From Zobellia nedashkovskayae (lineage in GTDB: Bacteria; Bacteroidota; Bacteroidia; Flavobacteriales; Flavobacteriaceae), in NCBI RefSeq assembly GCF_015330125.1, contig NZ_JADDXR010000002.1, positions 3,856,685 to 3,920,684 of the forward strand: a DNA stretch of 64,000 nucleotides, given 5' to 3'. The notes under the pieces are model-generated. The model had not been told where the DNA came from. It made no database searches and worked only from the letters and a program-made list of their open reading frames with translations. Every line of letters starts with the position of its first letter. Within the stretch, counting starts at the first letter, position 1. Position numbers and translations under genes: made by a program. Of this stretch, positions 36,132-44,407 are shown piece by piece.

Positions 36132-37724
36132 TTATAATTTGAATCGTGATAACTCAACACCACTTTCTGCATCATGAGCATGTACCGTACATACCAAACA
36201 TGAATCAAAAGATCTTGCTACAATACCTACTTCTACGGGATCTGAAGGGTCTTCAATAGATGTACCCAATAAAGCCGTTTCAATAGGCCCAGGATTATCA
36301 TCACCATCTTGTGGACCAACATTCCAAGTGGTTGGCGCCATTACTTGATAGTTCTTGATAACACCATCTTTTATTTCGATCCAATGGGCTAGGGCGCCAC
36401 GTGCAGCTTCGGTCGCCCCAAAACCTTTGCCATCTTTTTCTACAGGTTTTATGTAAAACTCACCATCTAAATCTATTTCAGACAACCATTGCTCTATGAA
36501 CTTATAAATTCTAGGTGCTTCATGAACTCGTGCTAGTACTCTGGTAAATACACTTGGTCCTAGCTTTTTCATAATATCCCCAAACAAAGGGTCTTGAATC
36601 TGATGATCTTTATTTGCTGGGTTAGCATTCATAATTACACGGGCCAACGGTCCTGCTTCAGCAGCGTGACCATCATAACGAGGTGCTTTTGACCAGCTAT
36701 ATTTTTCATCAAAATTACTGTCATGCAATGTTTGTGATTTTGTTGGTGTAGGCAATGGCTCATCCCATGGATGAAGACCATCTTCTTGGTCTTTATACCA
36801 AGAATGTTTAACGTGCTCGCTTATTTTCATATGGTCAAATTCATGATAGTTTTCACCATCAAAGAATCCGCTTGAAGAAATTAAAGCTGCATTTCTACCT
36901 TCAATTGTTGGGTTGTTGTACATGTCTTTATGCAAGTACGTTCCTGTTGCCAAGAACTTGCCAACACCTTGGCCAAACTTATCCAGCCCAAATTCTATAC
37001 CAGCTCTGATCAATAGGCCTAAATCACTATTTTTCTGTGACTCGTTCTCATCAACCCAATCTAACATATCGTCCCAAGTCTTGATTTCCATATATCGCTC
37101 AATAGAGCAACCCAACCAAACAGGTTCTAACCAATCATTTTTAAACTGTGTTAGAATGGCATGAGCTCTTGTAATATCCTTTAATGTTGGCGCGCACATA
37201 ACACCTCCTGGAACCATATAACTTGAGTGTGGCCATTGACCACCAAATAAGGCATATATCTGAACCGGTAGTCCACTTGCGGTCAATCCTACTTGGAAGG
37301 TTTCACCAACATAAGCAGACCAGCGTTTAACTACTTCCTTGTACAAAGGTTTATCGGCATATTTTTTATTCGCTAAATCTGTAGCAAAAATGGCATAGAA
37401 CCAACGTGGGATACTTTGTAGCGTTTCAGAGGCTTGCCCTATCGCTCTTAACAAAAGAGCATTAGGAGTCAACTTCGTCCCCCAAGCAGTGTCTAAGGCA
37501 GAAGAAGCACAATACAAATGAGAACCTCCACAAATACCACAAATTCTAGGAGTAACAATAAGCCCTGATTGTGGGTCTTTGCCTTCCATAATTTTTTCAA
37601 AACCTCTGAACATTGCAGCTTGTGTATGGGCACGGGTAACTTTACCGTTGTCGATATATACTTTTACATCTAAATCGCCCTCCACACGTCCTACTGGGGA
37701 AATATTTAATTCTGTAATTGACAT
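36132..37724 (-). CDS. hupL: [NiFe] uptake hydrogenase large subunit, group 2a-like
   Basis: A 530-residue catalytic subunit that oxidises H2. Nickel ligands are in the L1 motif R60-ICGICGGSH (C62, C65) and the L2 motif D507-SCLVCTVH (C509, C512, H515). The 15 residues after His515 (AHDAESGVELSRFKL) are the peptide removed by the maturation protease. No export signal is seen on either subunit, so the enzyme is cytosolic. The sequence resembles the cyanobacterial uptake hydrogenase and mycobacterial Huc type. It lies 18 bp after hupS. Confidence 0.96.
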   Translation of the reverse strand: MSITELNISPVGRVEGDLDVKVYIDNGKVTRAHTQAAMFRGFEKIMEGKDPQSGLIVTPRICGICGGSHLYCASSALDTAWGTKLTPNALLLRAIGQASETLQSIPRWFYAIFATDLANKKYADKPLYKEVVKRWSAYVGETFQVGLTASGLPVQIYALFGGQWPHSSYMVPGGVMCAPTLKDITRAHAILTQFKNDWLEPVWLGCSIERYMEIKTWDDMLDWVDENESQKNSDLGLLIRAGIEFGLDKFGQGVGKFLATGTYLHKDMYNNPTIEGRNAALISSSGFFDGENYHEFDHMKISEHVKHSWYKDQEDGLHPWDEPLPTPTKSQTLHDSNFDEKYSWSKAPRYDGHAAEAGPLARVIMNANPANKDHQIQDPLFGDIMKKLGPSVFTRVLARVHEAPRIYKFIEQWLSEIDLDGEFYIKPVEKDGKGFGATEAARGALAHWIEIKDGVIKNYQVMAPTTWNVGPQDGDDNPGPIETALLGTSIEDPSDPVEVGIVARSFDSCLVCTVHAHDAESGVELSRFKL

Positions 37725-37742
37725 TTTATTGAATGTTTTAAA

Positions 37743-38702
37743 TTATTTGGAGGTTTCCGTAATCGGTTTATTGGTAGGCATAACTTTTTGGAAACCTGCC
37801 TCCATATAATAGGCCAACTTGGTTCTTCCTTCGGGAACTTCTTTCGGGAAGGTGCCTAGATATTTCATAGTATTAAAAACGCTTCCTTTTTTCAGATCAT
37901 GATGAGGAAAACCGGGTTCGGTACAACCTAAGCAAGGGTGATTAGATCTGGTTTTACTAGATTGTCTGTTCCAAAGAATATTATTACAACTTGCTCTGGT
38001 CATTGGACCCCTACAACCTACTTCATAGAAGAGACATCCACCACGACGACCAAAGCCACCATCAACCTTTTGGGCAAAATTGGTTACGTTGGTACAGCCG
38101 TCTTGAACAAAGTTTGTAAAAAACGTTTTAGGCCTGTGATAATCATCAATTAAAACATCTCCGATTCTACCAACAGAAATAGCAACTAGAATTTGAGTAA
38201 TCCAATCAGGGTGGGCCGGGCATCCGGGAATGTTAATTACGGGCAAGCCTCCTTTAGATACATAATCAGCACCTAAGAAACCGCCTTTGTTCTTTTTAAG
38301 AAATTGCAAACCGGTAGATTCACTTGGGTTTGGTGCAACCGCATTAATGCCGCCCCATGTAGCACAATCACCAATAGCCACTACATAACCAGCTACTTTT
38401 GACAGGTCTTTTACCCAATCCATCATCGGTCGGTCAGCAAAAAAGTTCATTGTACCTGTGTTGTCCGGTCCTTGAATAATGGAACCTTCATAAACGAGAA
38501 TATCCATCTGTACTTTTCCAGAAATAATATCCTTCAATAGGTCTTGAACTTGGTCCCCGATCTGTAACCCAGTGGTGGGGTGCCATAAAATGTTTAATCC
38601 GAAGTCTGTGATGAGTTCAACCACAGTGGGTTCTTCGGCATTCAAAAAGGACATGGTGTTTCCACTACATGCGCCTCCTTGTAACCATAGTACATTTGCC
38701 AT
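37743..38702 (-). CDS. hupS: [NiFe] uptake hydrogenase small subunit, group 2a-like
   Basis: A 319-residue iron-sulfur subunit that passes electrons from the [NiFe] site. It begins NVLWLQGGACSGNTMSFLN, without a Tat leader, which matches cyanobacterial HupS and sets it apart from group 1 enzymes. The usual CxxC at this place is reduced to one Cys (Cys12 in ACSGNT). Other cluster ligands appear in IGDCATWGG, GCPAHPDW, CLFYEVGCRGPMT, SCNNILWN and HPCLGCTEPGF. As first gene of the operon it is preceded by about 400 bp without another intact gene. Confidence 0.96.
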   Translation of the reverse strand: MANVLWLQGGACSGNTMSFLNAEEPTVVELITDFGLNILWHPTTGLQIGDQVQDLLKDIISGKVQMDILVYEGSIIQGPDNTGTMNFFADRPMMDWVKDLSKVAGYVVAIGDCATWGGINAVAPNPSESTGLQFLKKNKGGFLGADYVSKGGLPVINIPGCPAHPDWITQILVAISVGRIGDVLIDDYHRPKTFFTNFVQDGCTNVTNFAQKVDGGFGRRGGCLFYEVGCRGPMTRASCNNILWNRQSSKTRSNHPCLGCTEPGFPHHDLKKGSVFNTMKYLGTFPKEVPEGRTKLAYYMEAGFQKVMPTNKPITETSK

Positions 38703-39100
38703 AAGTTATGAGATTATTAATTTAACACTTTTAAAGTATGAATATGTTATGGATTTAGCAATTTTATTAGATTATATGGAATGAATCTAGATAAATTATT
38801 TAATTTTTCATGAATATGATAAAATGAAATAGGGTGAATCATAAGGCTAAACCTACAATTTTTGAAGTACTTGAAAATACATCAGCCCAAATTATAGGTT
38901 TAATACACACATAAACAGCTTGTTAGGTGATACTATAACTTTGCTAGGGTAGGTAATTGAAATTTTTGCTTGAAATTAATGGTTTAATAAAAATAATTTC
39001 ACCTAAAGTGTTAGCAAAACAAAAAAACAACATTAAGAGTAAATCCTAAAAGATTCATTATAAACGCATTAAACCTATAATCTAAAGAAAACCTGTATAA
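38703..39100. other. Upstream region of the hydrogenase operon
   Basis: Nearly 400 bp of AT-rich DNA. It should contain the hupS promoter, but no TAnnTTTG/TTG pair is convincing on the minus strand. On the plus strand TAACTTTG at 38936-38943 fits the -7 consensus and may be the old promoter of the truncated secreted-protein gene. Confidence 0.4.
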
Positions 39101-39607
39101 TTTCTGTTTGTATTTGTATTATTTCAGTTCTCTATTGCACAGCAATTACAAACGGATTTACCCAAATTTGAAAATTATAAGAAAGGAGAATTAGTGATTA
39201 AAGTAGATCCTTTTGGCGGAAAAAACCCCATAACCATAAGTAAGGTTGCCCCAGACGGAACTATGCCTACGAAGAATAATGTATATTTTTTATTTGAAAA
39301 AGGAGACAGAAAAATAAAGGTGACCATTGTAGATCGTGCGGATTATAAAAAAGTAGCAAGTATGTATACCTTAATAGAGGATATGGCAAGCCGTCATTGG
39401 AGGGATAAAACCGAGACTGAGTATAGAAGTGCTGCTGAAATTGATAATACCCGTGTGATGACCGAGTATTATGAAAAGGAAGCAAAAACCACCTTGAATT
39501 ATAACGCCAACCACCGGTTTTTAGTTATGGCAGAAGCCATAAATAGCACTCCAGATAAACTTTGGGAACATTTAAAAGCATTGAATATAAAGAGTTTGTT
39601 AGATTGA
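39101..39607 (+). pseudogene. Truncated paralogue of the secreted protein at 23876-25036
   Basis: The open frame encodes the leader FLFVFVLFQFSIAQQ, then ENYKKGELVIKV, PFGGKNPIT and, immediately after, NVYFLFEKGDRKI to the end. Compared with the full-length paralogue, about 225 middle residues are missing, cleanly and in frame. The start codon is lost: a stop (39098-39100) lies directly before the leader and the expected ATG reads ATC. A GTG at 39194 could start a 137-residue protein without leader. The frame is otherwise intact, so decay is recent or a short product is still made. Confidence 0.65.
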
Positions 39608-39646
39608 TAATTAAAGAAGGCTATATAAATTTAGGGATGGACAATT

Positions 39647-40768
39647 TTAAGTGGTTTTTTTATACCTCCATACTGCCAACCCATTCATGACAATGGCATA
39701 GAGCAGCGTTTTTAAAATATGAGGAAGAATGTCAACAAAACCAGAACCCTTTAGCATAACCATGCGCATTACTTCAACAAAATACCTGATAGGATTGAAT
39801 TCCGTCACGATTTGAGCCCATTTTGGCATGCTCTCAATAGGTGTAAATAAACCGCTCATTAATATAAAAATCACGGTAAAAAACCAAGCGATAAACATAG
39901 CTTGTTGTTGTGTATCCGTGAAATTTGAGATGAACAGTCCTATTCCTAAAATCACCAAAATATAAATAGAGGTGTATACATACAAGAGAGCCAAACTTCC
40001 CACCATGGGAACTTGAAATATTACCTTTGCTAGTAGTAAACCTATAGTTAATAGCCCCATTCCTATGACCCAAAACGGAAAGAGTTTCCCAATAATAAAC
40101 TGACTCTTTTTTATGGGTGTTACATTTATTTGCTCTAAAGTGCCTATTTCTTTTTCGCGAACAATATTCATTCCCGAAAGAAATAATGTAATCATGGTGA
40201 CTAGCAATACCAATATGCCGGGTACCATAAATGTTTTGTAATTCAAAGTTTCATTATACCAAAATAGAGGTATCGCATTAATATTTACAGGTTGTATCTC
40301 TTGGTCTGAAACTTGTAGTAAATCAGCTTTCAAGTGATGGTTAAACCGTTGTAACACTTGGGTAACATATACATTTTCAACACCTGCGGCTGCCCCATCA
40401 ATAGCATTAATGGTAACTCCTAGATTAATGTATTTTTCCTTTTGCAAATCCCGTTCAAAATATTGCGGAATATGTAGAACCACATCTACATTACCAAGTA
40501 ACATTTCTGCACTAGCATTTGATTTTGATGGGTAATCCGTCAACACATTAAAATACTCAGAAGCATTAAATTTTTCTACCAGTGCTCTAGAAGTAGAGGT
40601 GTGGTCACTATCTATATAGCCGAATTTGATGTTTTTAACTTCAAAAGTAGCAGCGTTAGATAAAATGATAAGTTGGAGTACAGGCAATACAAAAATGATG
40701 GGCAGCATTCCTTTATTCCTAAAAATCTGCTTAAACTCTTTTTGTATGATATATAGAATGGTTCTCAT
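39647..40768 (-). CDS. ABC-2 type permease of the efflux system (second)
   Basis: A 373-residue inner-membrane permease, YbhR/YhhJ-like. One N-terminal helix anchors a large periplasmic domain (about residues 45-175), then five helices follow. The hinge motif NIVREKEIGTLEQINVTP is typical of this family. It is the last gene of the operon, overlapping the first permease by one base. Its 3' end has decayed copies at 25127-25338 and 19253-19313. Confidence 0.92.
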   Translation of the reverse strand: MRTILYIIQKEFKQIFRNKGMLPIIFVLPVLQLIILSNAATFEVKNIKFGYIDSDHTSTSRALVEKFNASEYFNVLTDYPSKSNASAEMLLGNVDVVLHIPQYFERDLQKEKYINLGVTINAIDGAAAGVENVYVTQVLQRFNHHLKADLLQVSDQEIQPVNINAIPLFWYNETLNYKTFMVPGILVLLVTMITLFLSGMNIVREKEIGTLEQINVTPIKKSQFIIGKLFPFWVIGMGLLTIGLLLAKVIFQVPMVGSLALLYVYTSIYILVILGIGLFISNFTDTQQQAMFIAWFFTVIFILMSGLFTPIESMPKWAQIVTEFNPIRYFVEVMRMVMLKGSGFVDILPHILKTLLYAIVMNGLAVWRYKKTT

Positions 40769-41874
40769 TATTCCAATCTTATTTTATATTTCTTCACACT
40801 TAACGCGATGAAGAATATAGTCATTGCCAATAGAATCAGCGTTTCTTTCCATATGTATTGCAATCCTACGCCTTTTAGCATAATGCCTTTAATTATGATG
40901 ATAAACCATTTTGCAGGAATAATATTACTGATGATCTGAAGTGGTACTGGCATGCTTGAAATCGGAAAAATAAAACCGGACAATAGAATAACCGGTAGCA
41001 TGAGCCCCATTAATGAAATCATCATTGCAGTTTGCTGTGATTTTGAAATGGTAGAGATTAAAATACCTAATGCCAAAGCACTTACTATAAACAACACGCT
41101 TTCTAAAGCTAGTAGAAATAAGCTGCCTTGCACAGGCATATGAAAGATAAATATACTTAACAGTACTATGACAATCGCGTTAATAACGGATAGAAAAATA
41201 TAAGGGACCACCTTTCCTATAATCACTTGAAAAGGGTTGATCGGTGAAACCAAAAGTATCTCCATAGTACCTAATTCTTTTTCTTTTGTAATAGAAATAG
41301 AAGTCATCATTGCCGAAACCAACATGAGAATAATGGTCATTACGCCAGGAACAAACATATATACGCTTTTTAACTCGGGATTGTACACCATACGGGTTTG
41401 TGAGACTATTTGGTAAGGAGTAGTGATGCCTTTGTTCAATTCCGTTTGGTACTGCTGCAGAATAGCGTTTACATAATTACTTATGGTATTTGCCGTATTT
41501 GGATCTGTAGCATCCGTAACTATTTGCAGGGTTGCTTTGTGATTGTTAATCAGGTTTTTACTAAAGTCATTTTCAAAATTTAAAACTGCCTTAATCTGTC
41601 CTTTTTCAAAAACAGAAGGAATGTCTGCTTCGTGAGTTATTATCTGTTGAATGCTGAAATACTTTGAAGCAGCTATTTTATTGATAATCTCTTTTGTAGT
41701 AGCATCATTAGAATGGTCTAAAATAGCAATATCCACATTGTTGATTTCATTGGTAATAGCGAAACCAAAAAGCAAAATTTGGGCAATAGGCATTCCGAAA
41801 AGAATAAACAATGAACGTCTATCCCTAAAAATATGGTAGAATTCCTTTTTTACGAAGCCTATGAACCTTTTCAT
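40768..41874 (-). CDS. ABC-2 type permease of the efflux system (first)
   Basis: A 368-residue permease paralogous to the next gene. It has the same layout: N-terminal helix, periplasmic domain and five C-terminal helices, with the motif SITKEKELGTMEILLVSPI. Together the two form the heterodimeric channel. Its start overlaps the end of the ATPase gene by 4 bp. The arrangement equals YbhS/YbhR of E. coli, where the system exports drugs and cations. Confidence 0.92.
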   Translation of the reverse strand: MKRFIGFVKKEFYHIFRDRRSLFILFGMPIAQILLFGFAITNEINNVDIAILDHSNDATTKEIINKIAASKYFSIQQIITHEADIPSVFEKGQIKAVLNFENDFSKNLINNHKATLQIVTDATDPNTANTISNYVNAILQQYQTELNKGITTPYQIVSQTRMVYNPELKSVYMFVPGVMTIILMLVSAMMTSISITKEKELGTMEILLVSPINPFQVIIGKVVPYIFLSVINAIVIVLLSIFIFHMPVQGSLFLLALESVLFIVSALALGILISTISKSQQTAMMISLMGLMLPVILLSGFIFPISSMPVPLQIISNIIPAKWFIIIIKGIMLKGVGLQYIWKETLILLAMTIFFIALSVKKYKIRLE

Positions 41875-42599
41875 CCTCTTGCAAGTTTTAGAAATACGTC
41901 ATTCATAGTATCAGCTTTAAACTGTTCTTTGAGCTTCTTGGGTGTATCTAAAGCCTCAATTTTTCCATTGACCATAATTGATACCCGATCACAATATTCC
42001 GCTTCATCCATGTAATGTGTGGTTACAAAAACAGTGGTGCCATTATCGGCTGCTTTATAGATCATCTCCCAAAACTGTCGTCTCGTAATAGGGTCTACAC
42101 CTCCGGTAGGCTCATCTAAAAACACAATTTTAGGGTCATGTATCAAAGCCACAGAAAAGGATAATTTTTGTTTCCAACCCAAAGGCAATGAACCTACTAA
42201 TTGGTTGGCTACTTTTTCAAGTCCTAATTCAGTAATTAATATATCTGATTTTTCTTTTATTACTTTTCTGGACAAACCATATATACCTCCAAAAAAAGTA
42301 ATGTTCTCTTTTACCGTTAAATCATCGTACAACGCGAACTTTTGGCTCATGTACCCAATATTTTTTTTGATGCTTTCCGGTTCGGAAAAAACATCAAAGC
42401 CAGCTACGTTAGCCGCACCAGATGTTGGAATAGAAATACCAATTAACATTTTCATTGCGGTGGTTTTTCCTGCACCATTAGCGCCTAAAAACCCAAAAAT
42501 CTCTCCCTTTTTTACATCGAAAGTAATGGCATCTACAGCAATAAAATCACCGAACATTTTGGTTAATCCCTCTACATGTATGACGTTGTCGTTGCTCAT
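41871..42599 (-). CDS. ABC transporter ATP-binding protein (degenerate signature motif)
   Basis: A 242-residue nucleotide-binding protein with Walker A GANGAGKTTA and Walker B IVFLDEPTGG. The ABC signature is changed to SLPLGWKQKLS, so one composite ATP site may be inactive. It pairs with the preceding ATPase; in E. coli YbhF the two are fused in one chain. It overlaps the neighbouring genes by 1 and 4 bp. Confidence 0.94.
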   Translation of the reverse strand: MSNDNVIHVEGLTKMFGDFIAVDAITFDVKKGEIFGFLGANGAGKTTAMKMLIGISIPTSGAANVAGFDVFSEPESIKKNIGYMSQKFALYDDLTVKENITFFGGIYGLSRKVIKEKSDILITELGLEKVANQLVGSLPLGWKQKLSFSVALIHDPKIVFLDEPTGGVDPITRRQFWEMIYKAADNGTTVFVTTHYMDEAEYCDRVSIMVNGKIEALDTPKKLKEQFKADTMNDVFLKLARG

Positions 42600-43519
42600 T
42601 ATTTTGCCAGTTCCATAAAAGTGTCTTCAATGGTAACCTTTGTTTTTTCTATTACTATATCAGATAGTTTTTTAGATTCTAAATAACGTTTTAATTCAAC
42701 CGGATTAAAATCTGCTCTTTGATCGGTGTAATGAATAAATTCGCCAAAAGGATACACACTGTGGTTGTGTTCATAAGCTTTTAGAGCATTTATAAGTTGA
42801 TATGTTCTATTTGCCCTAACATTGTAAATCTGCTTTGGGTAATGCTTTACAATGGCTTGAGGCGTGTCTATTTGCAAAATTTTGCCGTCTTGTATCAATG
42901 CAATTCTATCGCACAAGGCAGCCTCGTCCATATAGGGTGTTGATACTAAAATGGTAATACCTTTTTGTTGCAGACGTTTTAGCATCTCCCAAAACTCTTT
43001 TCTAGAAACTGGATCTACCCCAGTAGTGGGCTCATCTAAGAACAATACTTTTGGCTTATGAATAAGGGCACAGCACAACGCCAACTTTTGTTTCATTCCA
43101 CCAGAAAGTTTACCTGCTCTCCGGTCTTTAAAAGGTTCTATCTGAACGTATATTTCTTGTATTAAATCGTAGTTTTCTTGAATAGTAGTTCCAAAAATAG
43201 TAGCGAAGAAAATGAGGTTTTCTTCTACTGTTAAATCTTGATAAAGCGAAAATTTTCCGGGCATGTACCCAACACTGTTCCTAATCTTTTTATAATCCAG
43301 AACCACATCAAAGCCAGCTACAGTTGCGGTACCTTCATTAGCTAATAAAAGGGTGGTCAAAATTCTAAATAAGCTAGTTTTACCAGCGCCATCAGGTCCA
43401 ATTAATCCAAATAGCTCACCAGGCTTTACCTCAAATGAAATGTTCTGTAAGGCTTTTACAGTTTTATATGATTTTGATATGTTAGAAACGGAGATACCCA
43501 TTATTCTTGAGTTAACCAT
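42599..43519 (-). CDS. ABC transporter ATP-binding protein with C-terminal extension
   Basis: A 306-residue ATPase: Walker A GPDGAGKTSL, signature KLSGGMKQKL, Walker B VLFLDEPTTG. It has an intact catalytic set, plus about 80 further residues forming a small C-terminal domain. With the 242-residue ATPase it corresponds to the two halves of YbhF. Its start lies inside the end of the adaptor gene (19-bp overlap). Confidence 0.94.
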   Translation of the reverse strand: MVNSRIMGISVSNISKSYKTVKALQNISFEVKPGELFGLIGPDGAGKTSLFRILTTLLLANEGTATVAGFDVVLDYKKIRNSVGYMPGKFSLYQDLTVEENLIFFATIFGTTIQENYDLIQEIYVQIEPFKDRRAGKLSGGMKQKLALCCALIHKPKVLFLDEPTTGVDPVSRKEFWEMLKRLQQKGITILVSTPYMDEAALCDRIALIQDGKILQIDTPQAIVKHYPKQIYNVRANRTYQLINALKAYEHNHSVYPFGEFIHYTDQRADFNPVELKRYLESKKLSDIVIEKTKVTIEDTFMELAK

Positions 43520-44394
43520 AATTCTGCCGGCATACCAATTTTAAGGCTTCCCTCATTTTCTACGTCTATTTTAAGGGCATAGACCAAAGCAACGCGTTCT
43601 TCTTTTGTCTGAATTATTTTAGGGGTAAATTCGGCTTCCGAGGCAATCCAACTGATGGTCCCTTTATAAGATTTCATAGTAGTGTCATCATCAATTTTTA
43701 CGGTCACTTCCTGACCTATTTTCAAATTTGGCAATTGTGTTTCACTAACATACACCCGCAACTGCATAGTTTTTAAATCTGCAAGTTTATAAAGCGGTTT
43801 TCCAAAGGTTGTAATCTCATGAGGTTCTGCATACTTGGTTAAAACCGTTCCCGCTACAGGATTAATGATTTTACTTTTTTTGATTTGATCATCAATCTGC
43901 CTAAGCTGCACATCAATGGATTTTAATTCGTTCACAACAGGTGCATTCTGTATTTCAATACTTCTAATCTGGCTTTTCAAAACATCTATTTCACCTTCAA
44001 CATCATCTAATTGTTTTTGTGTGCCGGCATTATCTTTTATTAGATTCTTAACTCTATCCTTATTAATGTTTCCATTTTTTAATTTGGCATTCAATACATT
44101 TATTTGCGACAGTACACCTCTAGATTTTGAACTGACAACGGCTTTGGAAACTTCTAATTGTTCCCGTTTTAAGGCTAACGGAATAGTATCTATATACCCT
44201 ATAAATTGGTCCTTCTGAAGCACATCACCTTCGTTAACATCAAACTGTATTAACTTACCATTATTTTCAGCTGAAATGGTGATTTCAGTAGCCTCAAAAT
44301 TACCATACCCATCTGCTTTTCCGTTGGAATCACCACAAGAAAATAGGGTAGTGGCAATGATACTCAACCCTAATATATAGTTGTATTTTTTCAT
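43501..44394 (-). CDS. HlyD-family periplasmic adaptor lipoprotein of the efflux system
   Basis: A 297-residue membrane-fusion protein. I chose the ATG at 44394, which begins KKYNYILG and gives a clean lipoprotein leader (TTLFSCGDS); an earlier start at 44460 would overlap the TolC gene. Next come the biotinyl-lipoyl half ISAENNGKLIQFDVNEGD, a coiled-coil hairpin (about residues 75-160) and the second lipoyl half NPVAGTVLTKYAEP. It links the permeases to the outer-membrane channel and equals YbhG. Confidence 0.92.
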   Translation of the reverse strand: MKKYNYILGLSIIATTLFSCGDSNGKADGYGNFEATEITISAENNGKLIQFDVNEGDVLQKDQFIGYIDTIPLALKREQLEVSKAVVSSKSRGVLSQINVLNAKLKNGNINKDRVKNLIKDNAGTQKQLDDVEGEIDVLKSQIRSIEIQNAPVVNELKSIDVQLRQIDDQIKKSKIINPVAGTVLTKYAEPHEITTFGKPLYKLADLKTMQLRVYVSETQLPNLKIGQEVTVKIDDDTTMKSYKGTISWIASEAEFTPKIIQTKEERVALVYALKIDVENEGSLKIGMPAELWLTQE

Positions 44395-44407
44395 TTTTAA
44401 ATCTGTA

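Noticed and set aside
38936..38943. TAACTTTG as a hydrogenase promoter element
   Set aside because: It lies on the plus strand, pointing away from hupS, and has no TTG at the right distance.
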